Assembly: GCA_950022295.1 (NCBI GenBank)
Contig: OX465595.1
Location: 223,413,770 to 223,477,769, forward strand
Source of the DNA: Bromus sterilis
Taxonomy: Eukaryota > Streptophyta > Magnoliopsida > Poales > Poaceae
Reading direction: 5' to 3'
Length of the DNA stretch: 64,000 nucleotides
Made by a program: the position numbers and the translations under genes. The notes under the pieces were generated by a model, which saw nothing but the letters and a program-made list of their open reading frames with translations, was not told the DNA's origin and made no database searches. How positions within the stretch are numbered: position 1 is the stretch's first letter; each line of letters opens with the position of its first letter. Positions 12,576-21,926 of the stretch are shown one piece after another.

Positions 12576-13339
12576 TGTCGAACCTCTTCAAGTGTACCAT
12601 CGAGGGTGATTCCTTCTGGTTTCACTTGATGGTAGGCACTCGAATCAACTGGTGTCCTTACAGGTAAGGAGTCGGGTGACCCAACGGTGCCCGCGCGGGG
12701 TATCTTAGAGGAACGACAGGTCAGGTGTATTCCACCGGTGTGCGGCGGGCCTGGTACTGTTCGTGGCCGAAGGATTTCCTGTTGTACGTAAGTCGAGCTC
12801 TACCAAGAGCACACGCGAGACAAGGTAAGGAGACGTTTCACCTTGTTGGTAACCGCACGAGTTGGTGGGACGACAGGGCAGGCACCGACGTTACTGGTGG
12901 TCCTGGCTGCTGTCGTTGTCTGCGACTCACCGAGAAAGGGGCAACGATAACGGTTGTCCCGGCAGATAATAATAAAATGACTTAACGGTTCAGGTGGATG
13001 ACTTGAGTGGGTCGACGTGCCCTATACGCACTACCTCCACGTGGGATTACGGTGTGGGCCCTCCGCGTTGTGGTCTCGTTCGAAAGCTCTGAAAGACGTC
13101 CAGTTTCAGCATTGTGGTTGGGTCGGATCGTGCTGCGGCACTGGATCCACTTGGCACACAACGACCCGGAGGGTGAGGGGCGACGGTCCAAGACCCCCTT
13201 GCGCTTAGGACTGTAGACCGGCGGGGACCTCTCTGATGAGCCGTAGGATGGGCCTCGGCGTGTCGGATAGCCTCGGTGGGGCATTCCCTAACAAGGTGTA
13301 CGCCACCCTGGAGATCCGAGCGTGTAGGGTAACAGTAGT

Positions 13340-13395
13340 GCAGCCCCTGCAGGGATGATAATCTATTCGGATAGTCGTGTCCACGGTAACAGGAC
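13340..13395. promoter_or_regulatory. triple-palindrome cassette (copy 1, solo LTR)
   Basis: Three short inverted repeats in a row: CCCTGCAGGG, CTATTCGGATAG and TCGTGTCCACGG. The same order recurs in the chromovirus 3' LTR and in both LTRs of element H. Its position is about 0.85 kb before the LTR end. Function unknown. Confidence 0.6.
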
Positions 13396-14229
13396 GCTTT
13401 ATGCTCAAGCCAGAGCCTACTACTACAAACTACTACTATTAAATTGTTGGTTCCGTTTTCTTTTCCTTGCAGGGAGTCGAGGAAGGGATCTCGGAGGCAT
13501 ATATAATTGATATCTAATACAACTTATTATTATACAATGTTGCAGCAACTTCTGCTGCATTGTTATTACATTCATTCTTTTAAACTGTTGGCTGATTCTT
13601 ACCTCATGCTGCAAGACTTGTCGGAAGATGCTAGTCTTCGTTAGGCCTAGCTTCTTACCCTTATTCTGATTTCTATCTTGCAGTCCACTATATACAGCCT
13701 CCCCTTTCCATTTGATACAAATGCATAATTTCTTAGTAACGGACGTAAGACTCGCGGGTATGCTAGATACTCACCTGCTTTATTTTTCCCTTTTATTGTT
13801 TTGCCTGATCGGCTGCTGCAGTCGACGTTGAAGCCTTGGAGTCCAGGAGCAGGAGTTCCCTGATGTCGACCACTGCAACGTGAAGATCCCCGATGTCGTC
13901 TACGACGTCGAGTTCCCTTTTGACCAGGAGTAGTTTGGAGGTTCCCAGGCAGGAGGCCTCACCTTTTTGATCGTTTGTTTTTGTGCTAGCCTTCTTAAGG
14001 CAACCTTGTATCCTTGTGTTTGTACTCAGATACTTTTGCTTCCGCTGACTTTGTGCTCTCGAGCTGTTGTATTCGAGCCCTCGTGGCCCCTGGCTTGTAT
14101 TAAACAGCTTGTATTGTTTTATTTGTAGAGTTGTGTTGTGATATCTTACCGTGAGTCCCTGATCTTGATTGTGTACCTTGCGTTTATGATTACTGTACAC
14201 GGTCATGATTTTGGGGGCGTCACACCAGC

Positions 14230-16255
14230 CTCCCTGGCGTGGTCCAGCATAGTCGCACGCACATCCACTACAAAGTTGAACAGTAACGGGGATATCAGGT
14301 CCCCTTGCCTGAGTCCTCGTTTGTTGCGGAAGTACGGGCCAATCTCCCCGTCAATGGCATTGGCAGTTTGGCCCCCCGAGACCAACTGTAGAATACGGTG
14401 CACCCACCCAGCATCGAAATCCCTAGTGAGTAGCACCTCCCGGAGGAACTCCCAGTTCACCCGGTCATAAGATTTTCCGAAGTCAAGTTTTAACAAGACA
14501 ACGTGCTGGTTTTTTGTCTTAATCTCATGAATGATTTCGATGAGAGCTATCGGTCCCTCGGGAATATTTCTACCCTTAATAAACGCAGACTGACACCTAT
14601 TGATAAACTGATGGGCTACCGGCGATAAACGCGTCGCATAGACTTTGGCGCACATCTTGAATGGCACATTAATCAAGGCTTGCCCAGAATTGTTTGATGG
14701 TGTCGGCGCCTTTTACCTTGGTTATTAACAAGAGGATCCCAAAGTTGAGGCGTGAGATGTCCACCCTCCCGAGGGCGAAACCATTCCGCATTTCTAAGAT
14801 AGGCTCCTTAAGAATAGGCCAAAACCGCCGGAATAAAGCCACCGGCCAGCCTTCCAGGCCTGGGGCTGTATCCCTTTTCATCCCCGAGAGTGCCTTATCC
14901 ACCTCCCCAGGTAAAAAAGATAGAGAGAGCTCACAGTTTTCGGCGGCGGACACCATGGCTTCCGGGCGCTAGAAGTCGGCCCGCAGCCCCAGCTGCTTTG
15001 GCTCATGAGCCCCCATCAGCCACTTGTAGTAGGGGTGGATGTGCTCCAATATTTTAGACTGCCGCAAAGGAGCCCCTGCTCCGATTGTAGGCGCGGGATC
15101 AACCATTTACGGCGACGCCCATTCGCATACGCGTGGAAATATTTCGTGTTCGCATCCCCTTTGGTAATCCTATTCACGACCCCGCGACGCCGCCAGTATT
15201 CTTCCTCATCGCGCAGGATGGCAAGGACTTGGTGCTCCAGGTGATAGCGGCGCGCCCAATCTCTCTCCGGAATATCTTGGGCGTCTGCCCTCGCATCCAG
15301 AGTAGCAATCTCGTCGAGCAGCTTGGCCTTCTGAACTTTAGCCTCCCTCCCGCGGTTGCCCCCCCCAGCCACGCAGATAGGATATGAGAGCCGCAGCCTC
15401 CGTCACCCAAAGCTCGAGGGGTCCATGGTGCGGTCCAGAGCCCTAGACGACATGGTGCAACTGGGATTGAACCATCTCGCCGAAACCCTCACATTTGAAC
15501 CAACAAGTCTCAAAAAAGAAGCGGGGGCTGCGACGTGTCGTGCCTTCCCCCGTGGAGAGGAAGAGAGGCACGTGATCCGACCCAATCCTGGTCTCAGCTA
15601 GCAGCGACGCTAGTGGGAACAGAGCTTCCCAGAATGTCGAGATAAACACCCGATCCAGCACACTCGCACCGGACATAACTGCTTGTTAGTCCAAGTGAAA
15701 CGGGCCCCAACCCGAGCTACTTCGCGCAACGCCATGGACGCGATGGAACATTGAATAGGTTAACCCGCGGCCAGTCGATGTTAGGGTTGTTCTTGTCCGA
15801 CCCCGAGCGGATTAGGTTGAAATCCCCCCCCCCAAAACGACGGGGATTTCCAACGCATCACAGCGAGCCACCAGCTTGGCAACTTCCCCTAGGAAATCCG
15901 CCGAGCAGGAATGATCCGTCGGGCCATAAACGGCCACTGTCACCCAGACAGCCAACGTGGTCTTATGCCGAACCGTGGCGGCCACAAAAAAGGTGCCCAG
16001 CTCCCAGCTAGTCATCTCACAGCACTCGGACCTGCAACCTAACAGGATACCTCTCGAGTGCCCCGAGGTCGGCTACCACTGCCACACAAAACGTTCTAAG
16101 GGGTCTATACTCAGGAGGTCTCGGTAAGAAAACTGCGACTTGATCGTTTCCTGAAGTGCCACGAAATCTAGGCTCTCCTGAAAAATGTACTCGTGCAACA
16201 TAAGCATATGACCCGCGTTGCCGAAACCACTAATGTTCCAGAATAAGAACTGCAT
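14230..16255 (-). pseudogene. LINE B ORF2, 5' half (endonuclease and start of reverse transcriptase)
   Basis: ORF2 starts at the ATG at 16255-16253, which overlaps the ORF1 stop (TGATG). The apurinic-like endonuclease shows FLFWNISGFGN, LQET, VYGPTDHS and TRIGSDHVPL (15443-15676). A run of ten G (plus-strand C at 15824-15833) shifts the frame at the GGDFN motif. A charged linker follows (15372-15016, WARRYHLEHQVL and NRITKGDANTKYFH). Reverse transcriptase begins at 14956 (DTAPGLEGWPVALFRRFWP) and continues to 14230 with QSAFIKGRN, LLKLDFGKSYDRVNW and GLRQGDLISPLLFN. The frame stops at the solo LTR and resumes at 9537. Several frameshifts make it non-functional. Confidence 0.85.
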
Positions 16256-18359
16256 CAATAGATCCTTTTGCGCAGGCTCATCCCTTTGGATGTCACCCCT
16301 TTCACCCCGTGACTGATCTTTCGCAGCTGATAAGGAAGGGGGGAAGGCTCGGGGATCTCCCGACCCTTTGCACCCTCTTCGGGCACCGCCCCCACCTCCG
16401 TGGGGGACCCTGCTCCAGGAGCAGTAGACGAGACCTCCGTAGCCCCAACTACCAGAGTCGCGGCGGCCAAACGCATCGCTGCCTCAGCGAGCGCAGCCTG
16501 CGCTTCCTCGTGCGCCCAGAGCAAGGAGATCACCTCGTCGTGCGAACCTGGGATCTCTACACCAACGTCTACCATGACTTCTACCAGCAGATCGTCGGAG
16601 AAATCATTAAGGATGGCAAATTGAGACCTGGGATTACCTGCAGTGTCGAGGTTCTTATCCGTCATCCTGAGTTGAGCACGCTGGAGCGAGGAGAGCTCCC
16701 CGAGGGCGCCCTTCGGCCTTGCGCTGGAGCGGGTAGCCGAAGGCGCTGGAGTCGCCACGGAACGCCTGCCCTTGGCTCCCGAGGCCGGAAGCACTGCCCC
16801 GAGCTCACCCCCGACCGTCGGCTGACGCGCGGACGCCAGGGCCATGATCACCTTCGCCGGCTGGGTAATGCTGGGGGAGGAAGAGATGCCAGAGGAACCC
16901 GCCTAAGGAGTGCGCTTCGTTGTCTTCTTTATGCGCATCTTGTAGTCGTCCGAAGCCGGGGTGGAGTCCAGTCCCGAACCGCCCGCCCCACTGGTCCTGT
17001 TGGAGTAAGGGAGAAGGGATCCCGGGGAGACCTCCTTCAGAACGGCGCCGCAAGGGGGAGTTGGCGGGTTGGACCCATACTGGTCGAGTGTCCCCTCCAG
17101 CGCACGCACCAGCCTGGGCGTGGAGATAGCGGTGTCCCTGGTCGTCGCCCCAGCTGGTTGCGCCTCCACGCCTTCCATAGCCTAGGGCCCCTTGTCCGAG
17201 CCGCCATCACCCTTCACACCCAGGATTCTGTGTCGACTAAAGTGGCGTGCATGCTTTCGTCTTTGTCATCACCAGGGCCTGGTTTACCATGGTTGTGCCC
17301 GTCCTTGTCTTTGTCGTCCTTCCTGCCTCCCGAGGTGCCTGCGGGCGGGGGCACTCCGCCGCCACCCACACACCGCATCGATGGTTCGTGCTCTACCCTG
17401 ATGGTGTATCCCGCCTTGTTGAAGAAGACCTGAAGTTTTCCCCTAAGCTTGATGGGCGTATTACACGCAAACTTGATCCGCACTGGTCTAGGGCGAATAA
17501 GAGAAAGCTCATCCACCACGATGGGTTGGCCCAGCATAGTCATCGTGACCATCAGCAAATCCTCCATGCGGCATTTCTTTGGGATCCCATGGAGCCTGAC
17601 CCAGGTCTCAGGAAGGAATGTGGGTTGAATCGGTTCCCAGACCGAGTCCTGGATGCTTGTCGTGATGTTCCTCAAGGAAAGAAACAACTTTCCGCTGCGC
17701 GTCGCTATGCGGATCATGTAAAAACTAGGGAAGACCAGGGATAAGTCCCTATCCGAAAGCTGCGAGACTTGCCAATCCCAGGTCCCTTGGACCAGGTGCG
17801 AGAACTCCTCTGCCAGAGATGCATTGGTGAGCTGACCCGGGTCCGCCGAGATGACTGCACTGTTGTCGTCGAGCAGCATGTTCTCCCCCTCCGATTCACC
17901 CTCCTCAAATTTCACACAGAAGAAGCCTTCGCCCACGATGCCATTGCCCATGGTTTGCATCCTGATGGACTGGCCTCGGGTTGGGCAGTAGGCCGACGCA
18001 TGGCCTTCACCCTTGCAAAGAATGCAGAGCGGGTCGAACTCACAATGGGCCTGGAAATCATCGACGTGGCCAGAGCGGAAGCACTCCGGCCCCGAGCCGT
18101 TGTCGACGGCTATGGGCGCACTGGCTGATCCCTTAGCACCTGCGGAAGGCAGGGCCCGCTCGCCGCCACCTCCTCCCTTGGAGCCGCACTTTGGCTTCTT
18201 GGCGTGGCCGTGACCATGGTCCTTGCCGGTCGCGCCACTGCCCTTGGCAGCATCCCGAGCACCGCGCTTCTTGTTCTTCTTTTTTCCTCTTGAAGAATCC
18301 ACCAGGGCGGAGGGGGACCCCAATCCTCCTCGCGCCGTGCCTTCTCCTTGTCCTTGCAA
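16255..18359 (-). pseudogene. LINE B ORF1 (zinc knuckles plus DUF4283)
   Basis: Minus-strand frame 18359-17214 (381 codons, no ATG at its start) has a basic KKKNKKR region. A degenerate first knuckle follows (CFRSGHVDDFQAHC, second Cys and His lost), then an intact second one (CILCKGEGHASAYC), then DUF4283 (FSHLVQGTWDWQVSQL to RPRPVRIKFAC). After a frame change, 17178-16903 and 16851-16255 give the C-terminal part (SQFAILNDFSDDLLVEVM, EVISLLWAHEEAQAALAEA), with a stop near 16902. ORF1 proteins of plant L1 elements bind the element RNA. A 374-codon plus-strand frame at 16309-17433 is a shadow of this gene. Confidence 0.8.
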
Positions 18360-18561
18360 AGCTAAAGCTCACGCCGAACGCGCTCACGGATGTCCCGCTC
18401 CAAACGTCGATCCGCCTCCGACGGGCCCACCTACATCTTCATCTTTCCCTTGCCTCGATCCTCTCAAGAGCCCATCCCGACGACCTCCGCAAACGACCGC
18501 TCAAGAGGCGGAGGATCTGAGATAGCGAGGCGATGAGCAGAGTGAGCCCAGCACCGCCGCT

Positions 18562-18845
18562 CCCGGTTTGTGGCTGGGAACCCTAATGACGGGTCGCAAC
18601 ACACCTTGGGAAACCATAAATAGGCTACGAACTTGGGCTGGGGCTGTGAGGGAACGCATGAGCCATCTTCGCCCGATCGGGAACCAGTGGGCCGACCGAC
18701 CCCAAGTGCGGCCCATCACGCGAGGAGAGACTCAAATCGCCCAGCGGACTCACTAGGGCCGACGCTGAGGCCAGACCGGGGACTTGCGCCACCGCCATCT
18801 CCTTCTCCAACGGAACCAGGCCGAGGCCCATAGCTAAGCCGCGTC
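18562..18845. repeat. LINE B 5' region duplicated block, copy 1
   Basis: About 280 bp (from TGTGGCTGGGAACCCTAATG to the AGCCGCGTCC phrase) is repeated at 19490-19772, an offset of about 929 bp, with scattered substitutions. Both copies sit just ahead of an ORF1 segment in the LINE direction. Confidence 0.8.
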
Positions 18846-19471
18846 CACCGGGCCGCACCCAGGGCCCAAAGGCTGGCCGCGCTCTGGAGAGCCGCGGGAC
18901 CAGAGCACGTGGGCACCACCAAGCCAGGCGCCGCCGGCGCTAGTGAGCGCAGGGCGATGCCCGCAATACCCCGAGGGACAACCGACTGTCGTGCCGCCGG
19001 CCAACATGCCTGTGGTCGGACCGGGGAGCGGTTCCACGTCGCCGCCCTGCGGATCTGGAAACCATGTTCCCTGGATCTGCCGCCTGGAGCAATCACCTGC
19101 CTGCGGCCTGCCCGCCCCTGAGCGTTGGGGCGCGCCGCCAGCAGGTAGTCGCGGAGGGTTACCGGCGCCCGCTCCTGCGAGGAGCTAGGGGACCCCAGCT
19201 CTAGCTCAGCACCCGATTTCCTGACGCCAATATCGTCCTCGTCCTCCGACTCGGATGCGTCGCCAGCCAGTGCCCAGAAGCGATTAGGCCGTCGCGGCAC
19301 TCTGGTCGGCGAACCCGCGTCGGGATGAACGTCCCCACGAGGACCGCCCGGAACCACCACCCATGGCGAGGTCGTCGCGCCGCCCTCTCGACCCTGCGAT
19401 TTGAAATCGGCAGGAGCGTCGCGAGAGCCCCCTTGCCGTACACTGATCGTTTCATCCATTTTCGTTGCCAT
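18716..19471 (-). pseudogene. LINE B ORF1 N-terminal region (MATKMDET start)
   Basis: An open frame of 251 codons starts at a real ATG (19471) and carries RFWALAGDASESEDEDD, a typical opening of grass LINE ORF1. It ends at a stop in the duplicated block at 18716. The zinc-knuckle ORF1 follows in another frame. It is the likely true N-terminus of ORF1, now separated by frameshifts and the repeated block. Confidence 0.55.
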
Positions 19472-19489
19472 GAGCTGACACCGATCCTA

Positions 19490-19772
19490 TTTGTGGCTGG
19501 GAACCCTAATGACGGGTCGCAGCACCCCTTGGGTAACCATAAATAGGCTGCGAACTTGGGCTTGGGATGTGAGGGAATGCAGGGAGCCATCTCCGCCCAA
19601 TCGGGAACCAGTGGGCCGATCGACCCCAAGTGCGGGCCCTTCGTGCGAGGAGAGACTCAACTTGCCCCGCGGACTCGCTAGGGCCAACGCTGAGGCCGGA
19701 CCGGGGACTTGGGCCACCGCCATCTCCTTCTCCAACGGAACCAGGCCAAGGCACATAGCCAGAGCCGCGTCC
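19490..19772. repeat. LINE B 5' region duplicated block, copy 2 (element 5' end)
   Basis: Second copy of the block at 18562-18845. It ends exactly at the LINE B 5' junction and target-site duplication, so the element begins with this block and contains it again 0.9 kb inside. Confidence 0.75.
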
Positions 19773-19785
19773 AGCTGGTGATTCC

Positions 19786-20041
19786 TTAACCTCTTCCTCC
19801 CATACAAATCCTTCATCGTCCTCCTCGCGAAGTTTCAATCTTCTCAGGAGGCTTTCCACATGATCCGATCTTGAGCTTCCGCCTTTATCCATTTCCATTG
19901 ATCAAGACGATTCTTAGGAAAACACCCAACCAAAAAACGGGACGGATCACCCAAAAGAAGAACGAAGCAATCCACGAGCGGAGAACAAATCACATTGATT
20001 TTGTCGAACTAAGAGACGGGTATGAAGAAACCCTAGTCGCT
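19786..20041 (-). pseudogene. LINE A: 5' leader and ORF1 N-terminus
   Basis: The minus strand reads an ATG at 19898 (second in-frame ATG at 19892), then VESLLRRLKLREEDD and GFVWEEEVKES, the usual acidic N-terminus of plant LINE DUF4283 proteins. It then meets LINE B. The frame continues at 7769. 19899-20041 would be LINE A 5' leader, abutting a Harbinger-like terminus at 20043. Confidence 0.7.
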
Positions 20042-20639
20042 AGGTCTGTTTGGTTAAGCTTCAGCTGCCAACTTCTGGGTCTAAAAGCTAAAAGCTGAAC
20101 CAAAGGGGGTTTCCACCTAATCAGATTATTAAGAAGCTACAACTTCTTCTAGTGTAATTTTTGCAGCCGCTTGACCCCATCTTTTCCAACTTCTCATTCT
20201 ATTAATTTCGTAGTATTTACCCACCTCTGCCATTGGTAAGTGAAAAAACTCTTCGTTCTAATCCTTCATTAGCGAATAAAAAGAAAAAACCCTCGTTATC
20301 AGATCAGGAAGGAATACGCCTCAAGAACGGCGGAAAGGGTTCCTGCCGCCGCCGCCGCTGCCGACCCTCCACCGGTGTTGTGCCGCCCGTCTCTCCCTCA
20401 CCGCACCGCCGTGGCCCTCTCCCCGGCGGCCTCCCTCTGCTGCTTCCTCCTCCCTACGGCCAGGTAAAGAATTTTCCTTCCCTCACTCGTTTCCCTTCCA
20501 AGCCAGTACGTGCTACGTTCGTTGCTACTTCGTAGATGGGATCGTTGCTACTTGTTAGCAACCTGATGGTTGGCTTGGTGGAAACGACCAGCTACATCAG
20601 AATAGAGATGGAATAAATTGTTTCGCTTGCTGCTGCTAG

Positions 20640-20825
20640 CTAGTATCCATAGATGGGATGGTAGGAGCCGCCACCGTAGCCTCCCCCGTTGTGAGGAGCA
20701 GGCCATGCACCTGCGCCAGTGGGAGGAGCCGACCCATATGGTGGCGGGTAAGAGCTGTAACCTTGATCGACTGGCTGAGCAGGAGCGTTAGAAGCCGCCG
20801 GACGGGTTTGTGGAGTACATATCAT
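20640..20825 (-). pseudogene. possible captured fragment of a Gly/Tyr/Pro-rich protein
   Basis: A minus-strand frame of about 60 codons ends in a stop and reads VDQGYSSYPPPYGSAPP, GAGAWPAPHNGGGYGGG and SYHPIYGY. This low-complexity Y/G/P tail is like the C-termini of plant RNA-binding proteins (KH-domain or splicing factors). It is oriented opposite to the transposase. No exact source gene is identified. It could also be coincidence in a biased sequence. Confidence 0.35.
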
Positions 20826-20856
20826 CTACCAGAATTTCTTCTTCGTCGTCATCGTC

Positions 20857-21217
20857 CACCTCAAGGGAAGTACGAGTTGTTTAACTTTTCACATTCATCC
20901 CTTCGCAATGTCGTTGAACGTGCTTTTGGGGTGCTCAAACAGAAATGACGCATATTGAAAGGGTCCCGAGTTTTTCACCTCGTACACAGAAGCATATCAT
21001 CATTGCGTGCATGGCATTGCATAATTACATTCGTGATAGCAAGTTGAGTGACAATTTTTTTAATAAATGTGATGCCGATGATGAGTATATACCTCTAGTG
21101 CTACAACCGGGGGTGGCACCAACACAACCGGACCTTGTTCAAGAGGAGGAGAACGAAGATACCATGAATAATATTCGTAGTAGGATAGCCGATGCTTGTC
21201 TTGCGAGGGCAACATAG
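20857..21217 (+). pseudogene. Harbinger-type DDE transposase, C-terminal fragment
   Basis: Frame 1 reads PPQGKYELFNFSHSSLRNV then VERAFGVLKQK and meets TGA at 20946-20948, where the family usually has Trp. After a one-base frame change it continues VPSFSPRTQKHIIIACMALHN, YIRDSKLSDN and an acidic tail to 21217. The SLRN-ERAFGVLK and ACMALHNYIR blocks are diagnostic of the DDE_Tnp_4 (PIF/Harbinger) transposase. Most of the catalytic domain is missing. Nonsense and frameshift make it inactive. Confidence 0.85.
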
Positions 21218-21599
21218 TTTTATTAATGGAGGTCATCATCATCTGAACCATGTGTGTTATGTATGGTCCATGTCTTTTGTAATAATACTACAAAACCATT
21301 TTATATTTATGCAATATCAAATTTTAGTCATTTAATCGCTTCATCATCAATTGCCATATAAAAAATATCCAGTCATGCATATGGGGCATTACAGACAATC
21401 CACGGACAAATCTAAAAATTTACAGTTGTCTGAACCAAACAGCTTCCAACTTTTGCACAGCTGATAGCTCACAGCAGTTTTTTCACAGCTGACAGCTCAC
21501 AACAGCTTTTCCAAAATCTGCTGCTCAACCAAACAAAGCCAACGCATGACAAGGTGATAGCTCACAACAGCTTTTTGATAGCTGACAGCTCACAACAGC

Positions 21600-21926
21600 T
21601 TTTCTAATTAGTTTTTTTAGATGATTAGCGCGGAAGCGGATGACATGGGCCAACGCATTGCCAACCGCTAAGCTGGGCTTGAGTGAATACAGCCCCACAC
21701 CGCTACAAAAGCTTTGCACGTGGAGGAGGAGAGACGGGCCAGGGTAAGGGAGAGAGCAGCTCGGCTCGTCGTAGGGGCAGCGAACGAACGTACGGGCGCG
21801 CGAGCTCGGCGTCCAGGCCGAGCAAAACTTCCGGGTGGGAGGAGAGAGAGAGAGAGAAACTTTGAAAAGATCCGAGATTGCAGGGGGTAGGGGGCTCCTC
21901 TGGATGGGGGCACCACGTGCGGCATT
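21600..21926 (+). promoter_or_regulatory. region upstream of the PIP5K gene
   Basis: Only about 390 bp separate the Harbinger-like element from exon 1. The stretch becomes GC-rich toward the gene and holds a (GA)n run at 21840-21857. No clear TATA box was found. Any promoter would lie here or inside the transposon. Confidence 0.35.

Larger units (their letters stand above)
9543..14224. mobile_element. 4.7-kb solo LTR of a gypsy-like element inside LINE B
   Basis: The segment begins TGTAACACCCC and ends GGGGGCGTCACA, complementary TG/CA termini. Flanks are CCAAC (9538-9542) and CCAGC (14225-14229), a 5-bp target-site duplication with one change. Skipping it re-joins the LINE reverse transcriptase in frame (REAG to HIMGVV). 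It carries no protein domain, primer-binding site or second LTR. Its architecture matches the long LTRs further right: an AT-rich start, a GC-rich block at 10130-11060, and a palindrome cassette at 13340-13395. The GC-rich block produces many chance ORFs. Confidence 0.8.
7770..19772 (-). mobile_element. LINE B (L1-type retrotransposon), interrupted by a solo LTR
   Basis: A complete but dead plant L1-type element on the minus strand. Its 3' end is a short poly(A) (poly(T) at 7770-7776 on the plus strand) preceded by a typical plant-LINE 3' tail (GGCTTTATTAATTTAAAG, minus strand, near 7812-7829). Its 5' end is near 19772. It is flanked by AGCTGGTGGTTCC (7757-7769) and AGCTGGTGATTCC (19773-19785), a 13-bp target-site duplication with one difference. 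Removing the 4.7-kb solo LTR leaves about 7.3 kb. Order in the minus direction: 5' leader with a duplicated block, ORF1, ORF2 (endonuclease, reverse transcriptase, zf-RVT), tail. Confidence 0.85.
20043..21540 (+). mobile_element. PIF/Harbinger-like DNA transposon remnant
   Basis: The ends are inverted: GGTCTGTTTGGTTAAGC on the left, and GGCTTTGTTTGGTTGAGC read inward on the right. Subterminal repeats of the GCTGAYAGCTCACARCAG type lie at 21460-21540 and continue to about 21605. Inside are a GC-rich exon-like stretch with a CAG/GTAAAG donor near 20463, an antisense gene-fragment candidate (20640-20825) and a broken DDE transposase end. The expected 3-bp target-site duplication was not found, so the exact ends are uncertain. 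Confidence 0.65.

Noticed and set aside
9538..14229. Reading 9543-14224 as a full retrotransposon rather than a solo LTR
   Set aside because: No primer site, polypurine tract, pol domain or second LTR inside, while the size and layout match single long LTRs in this window.
16309..17433. 374-codon plus-strand ORF
   Set aside because: Directly opposite the LINE B ORF1 coding region, with no recognisable domain. A shadow of a GC-rich minus-strand gene.
20040..21545. Target-site duplication for the Harbinger-like element
   Set aside because: CTA on the left and AAC on the right do not match; the ends may be eroded or LINE A may have disturbed them.
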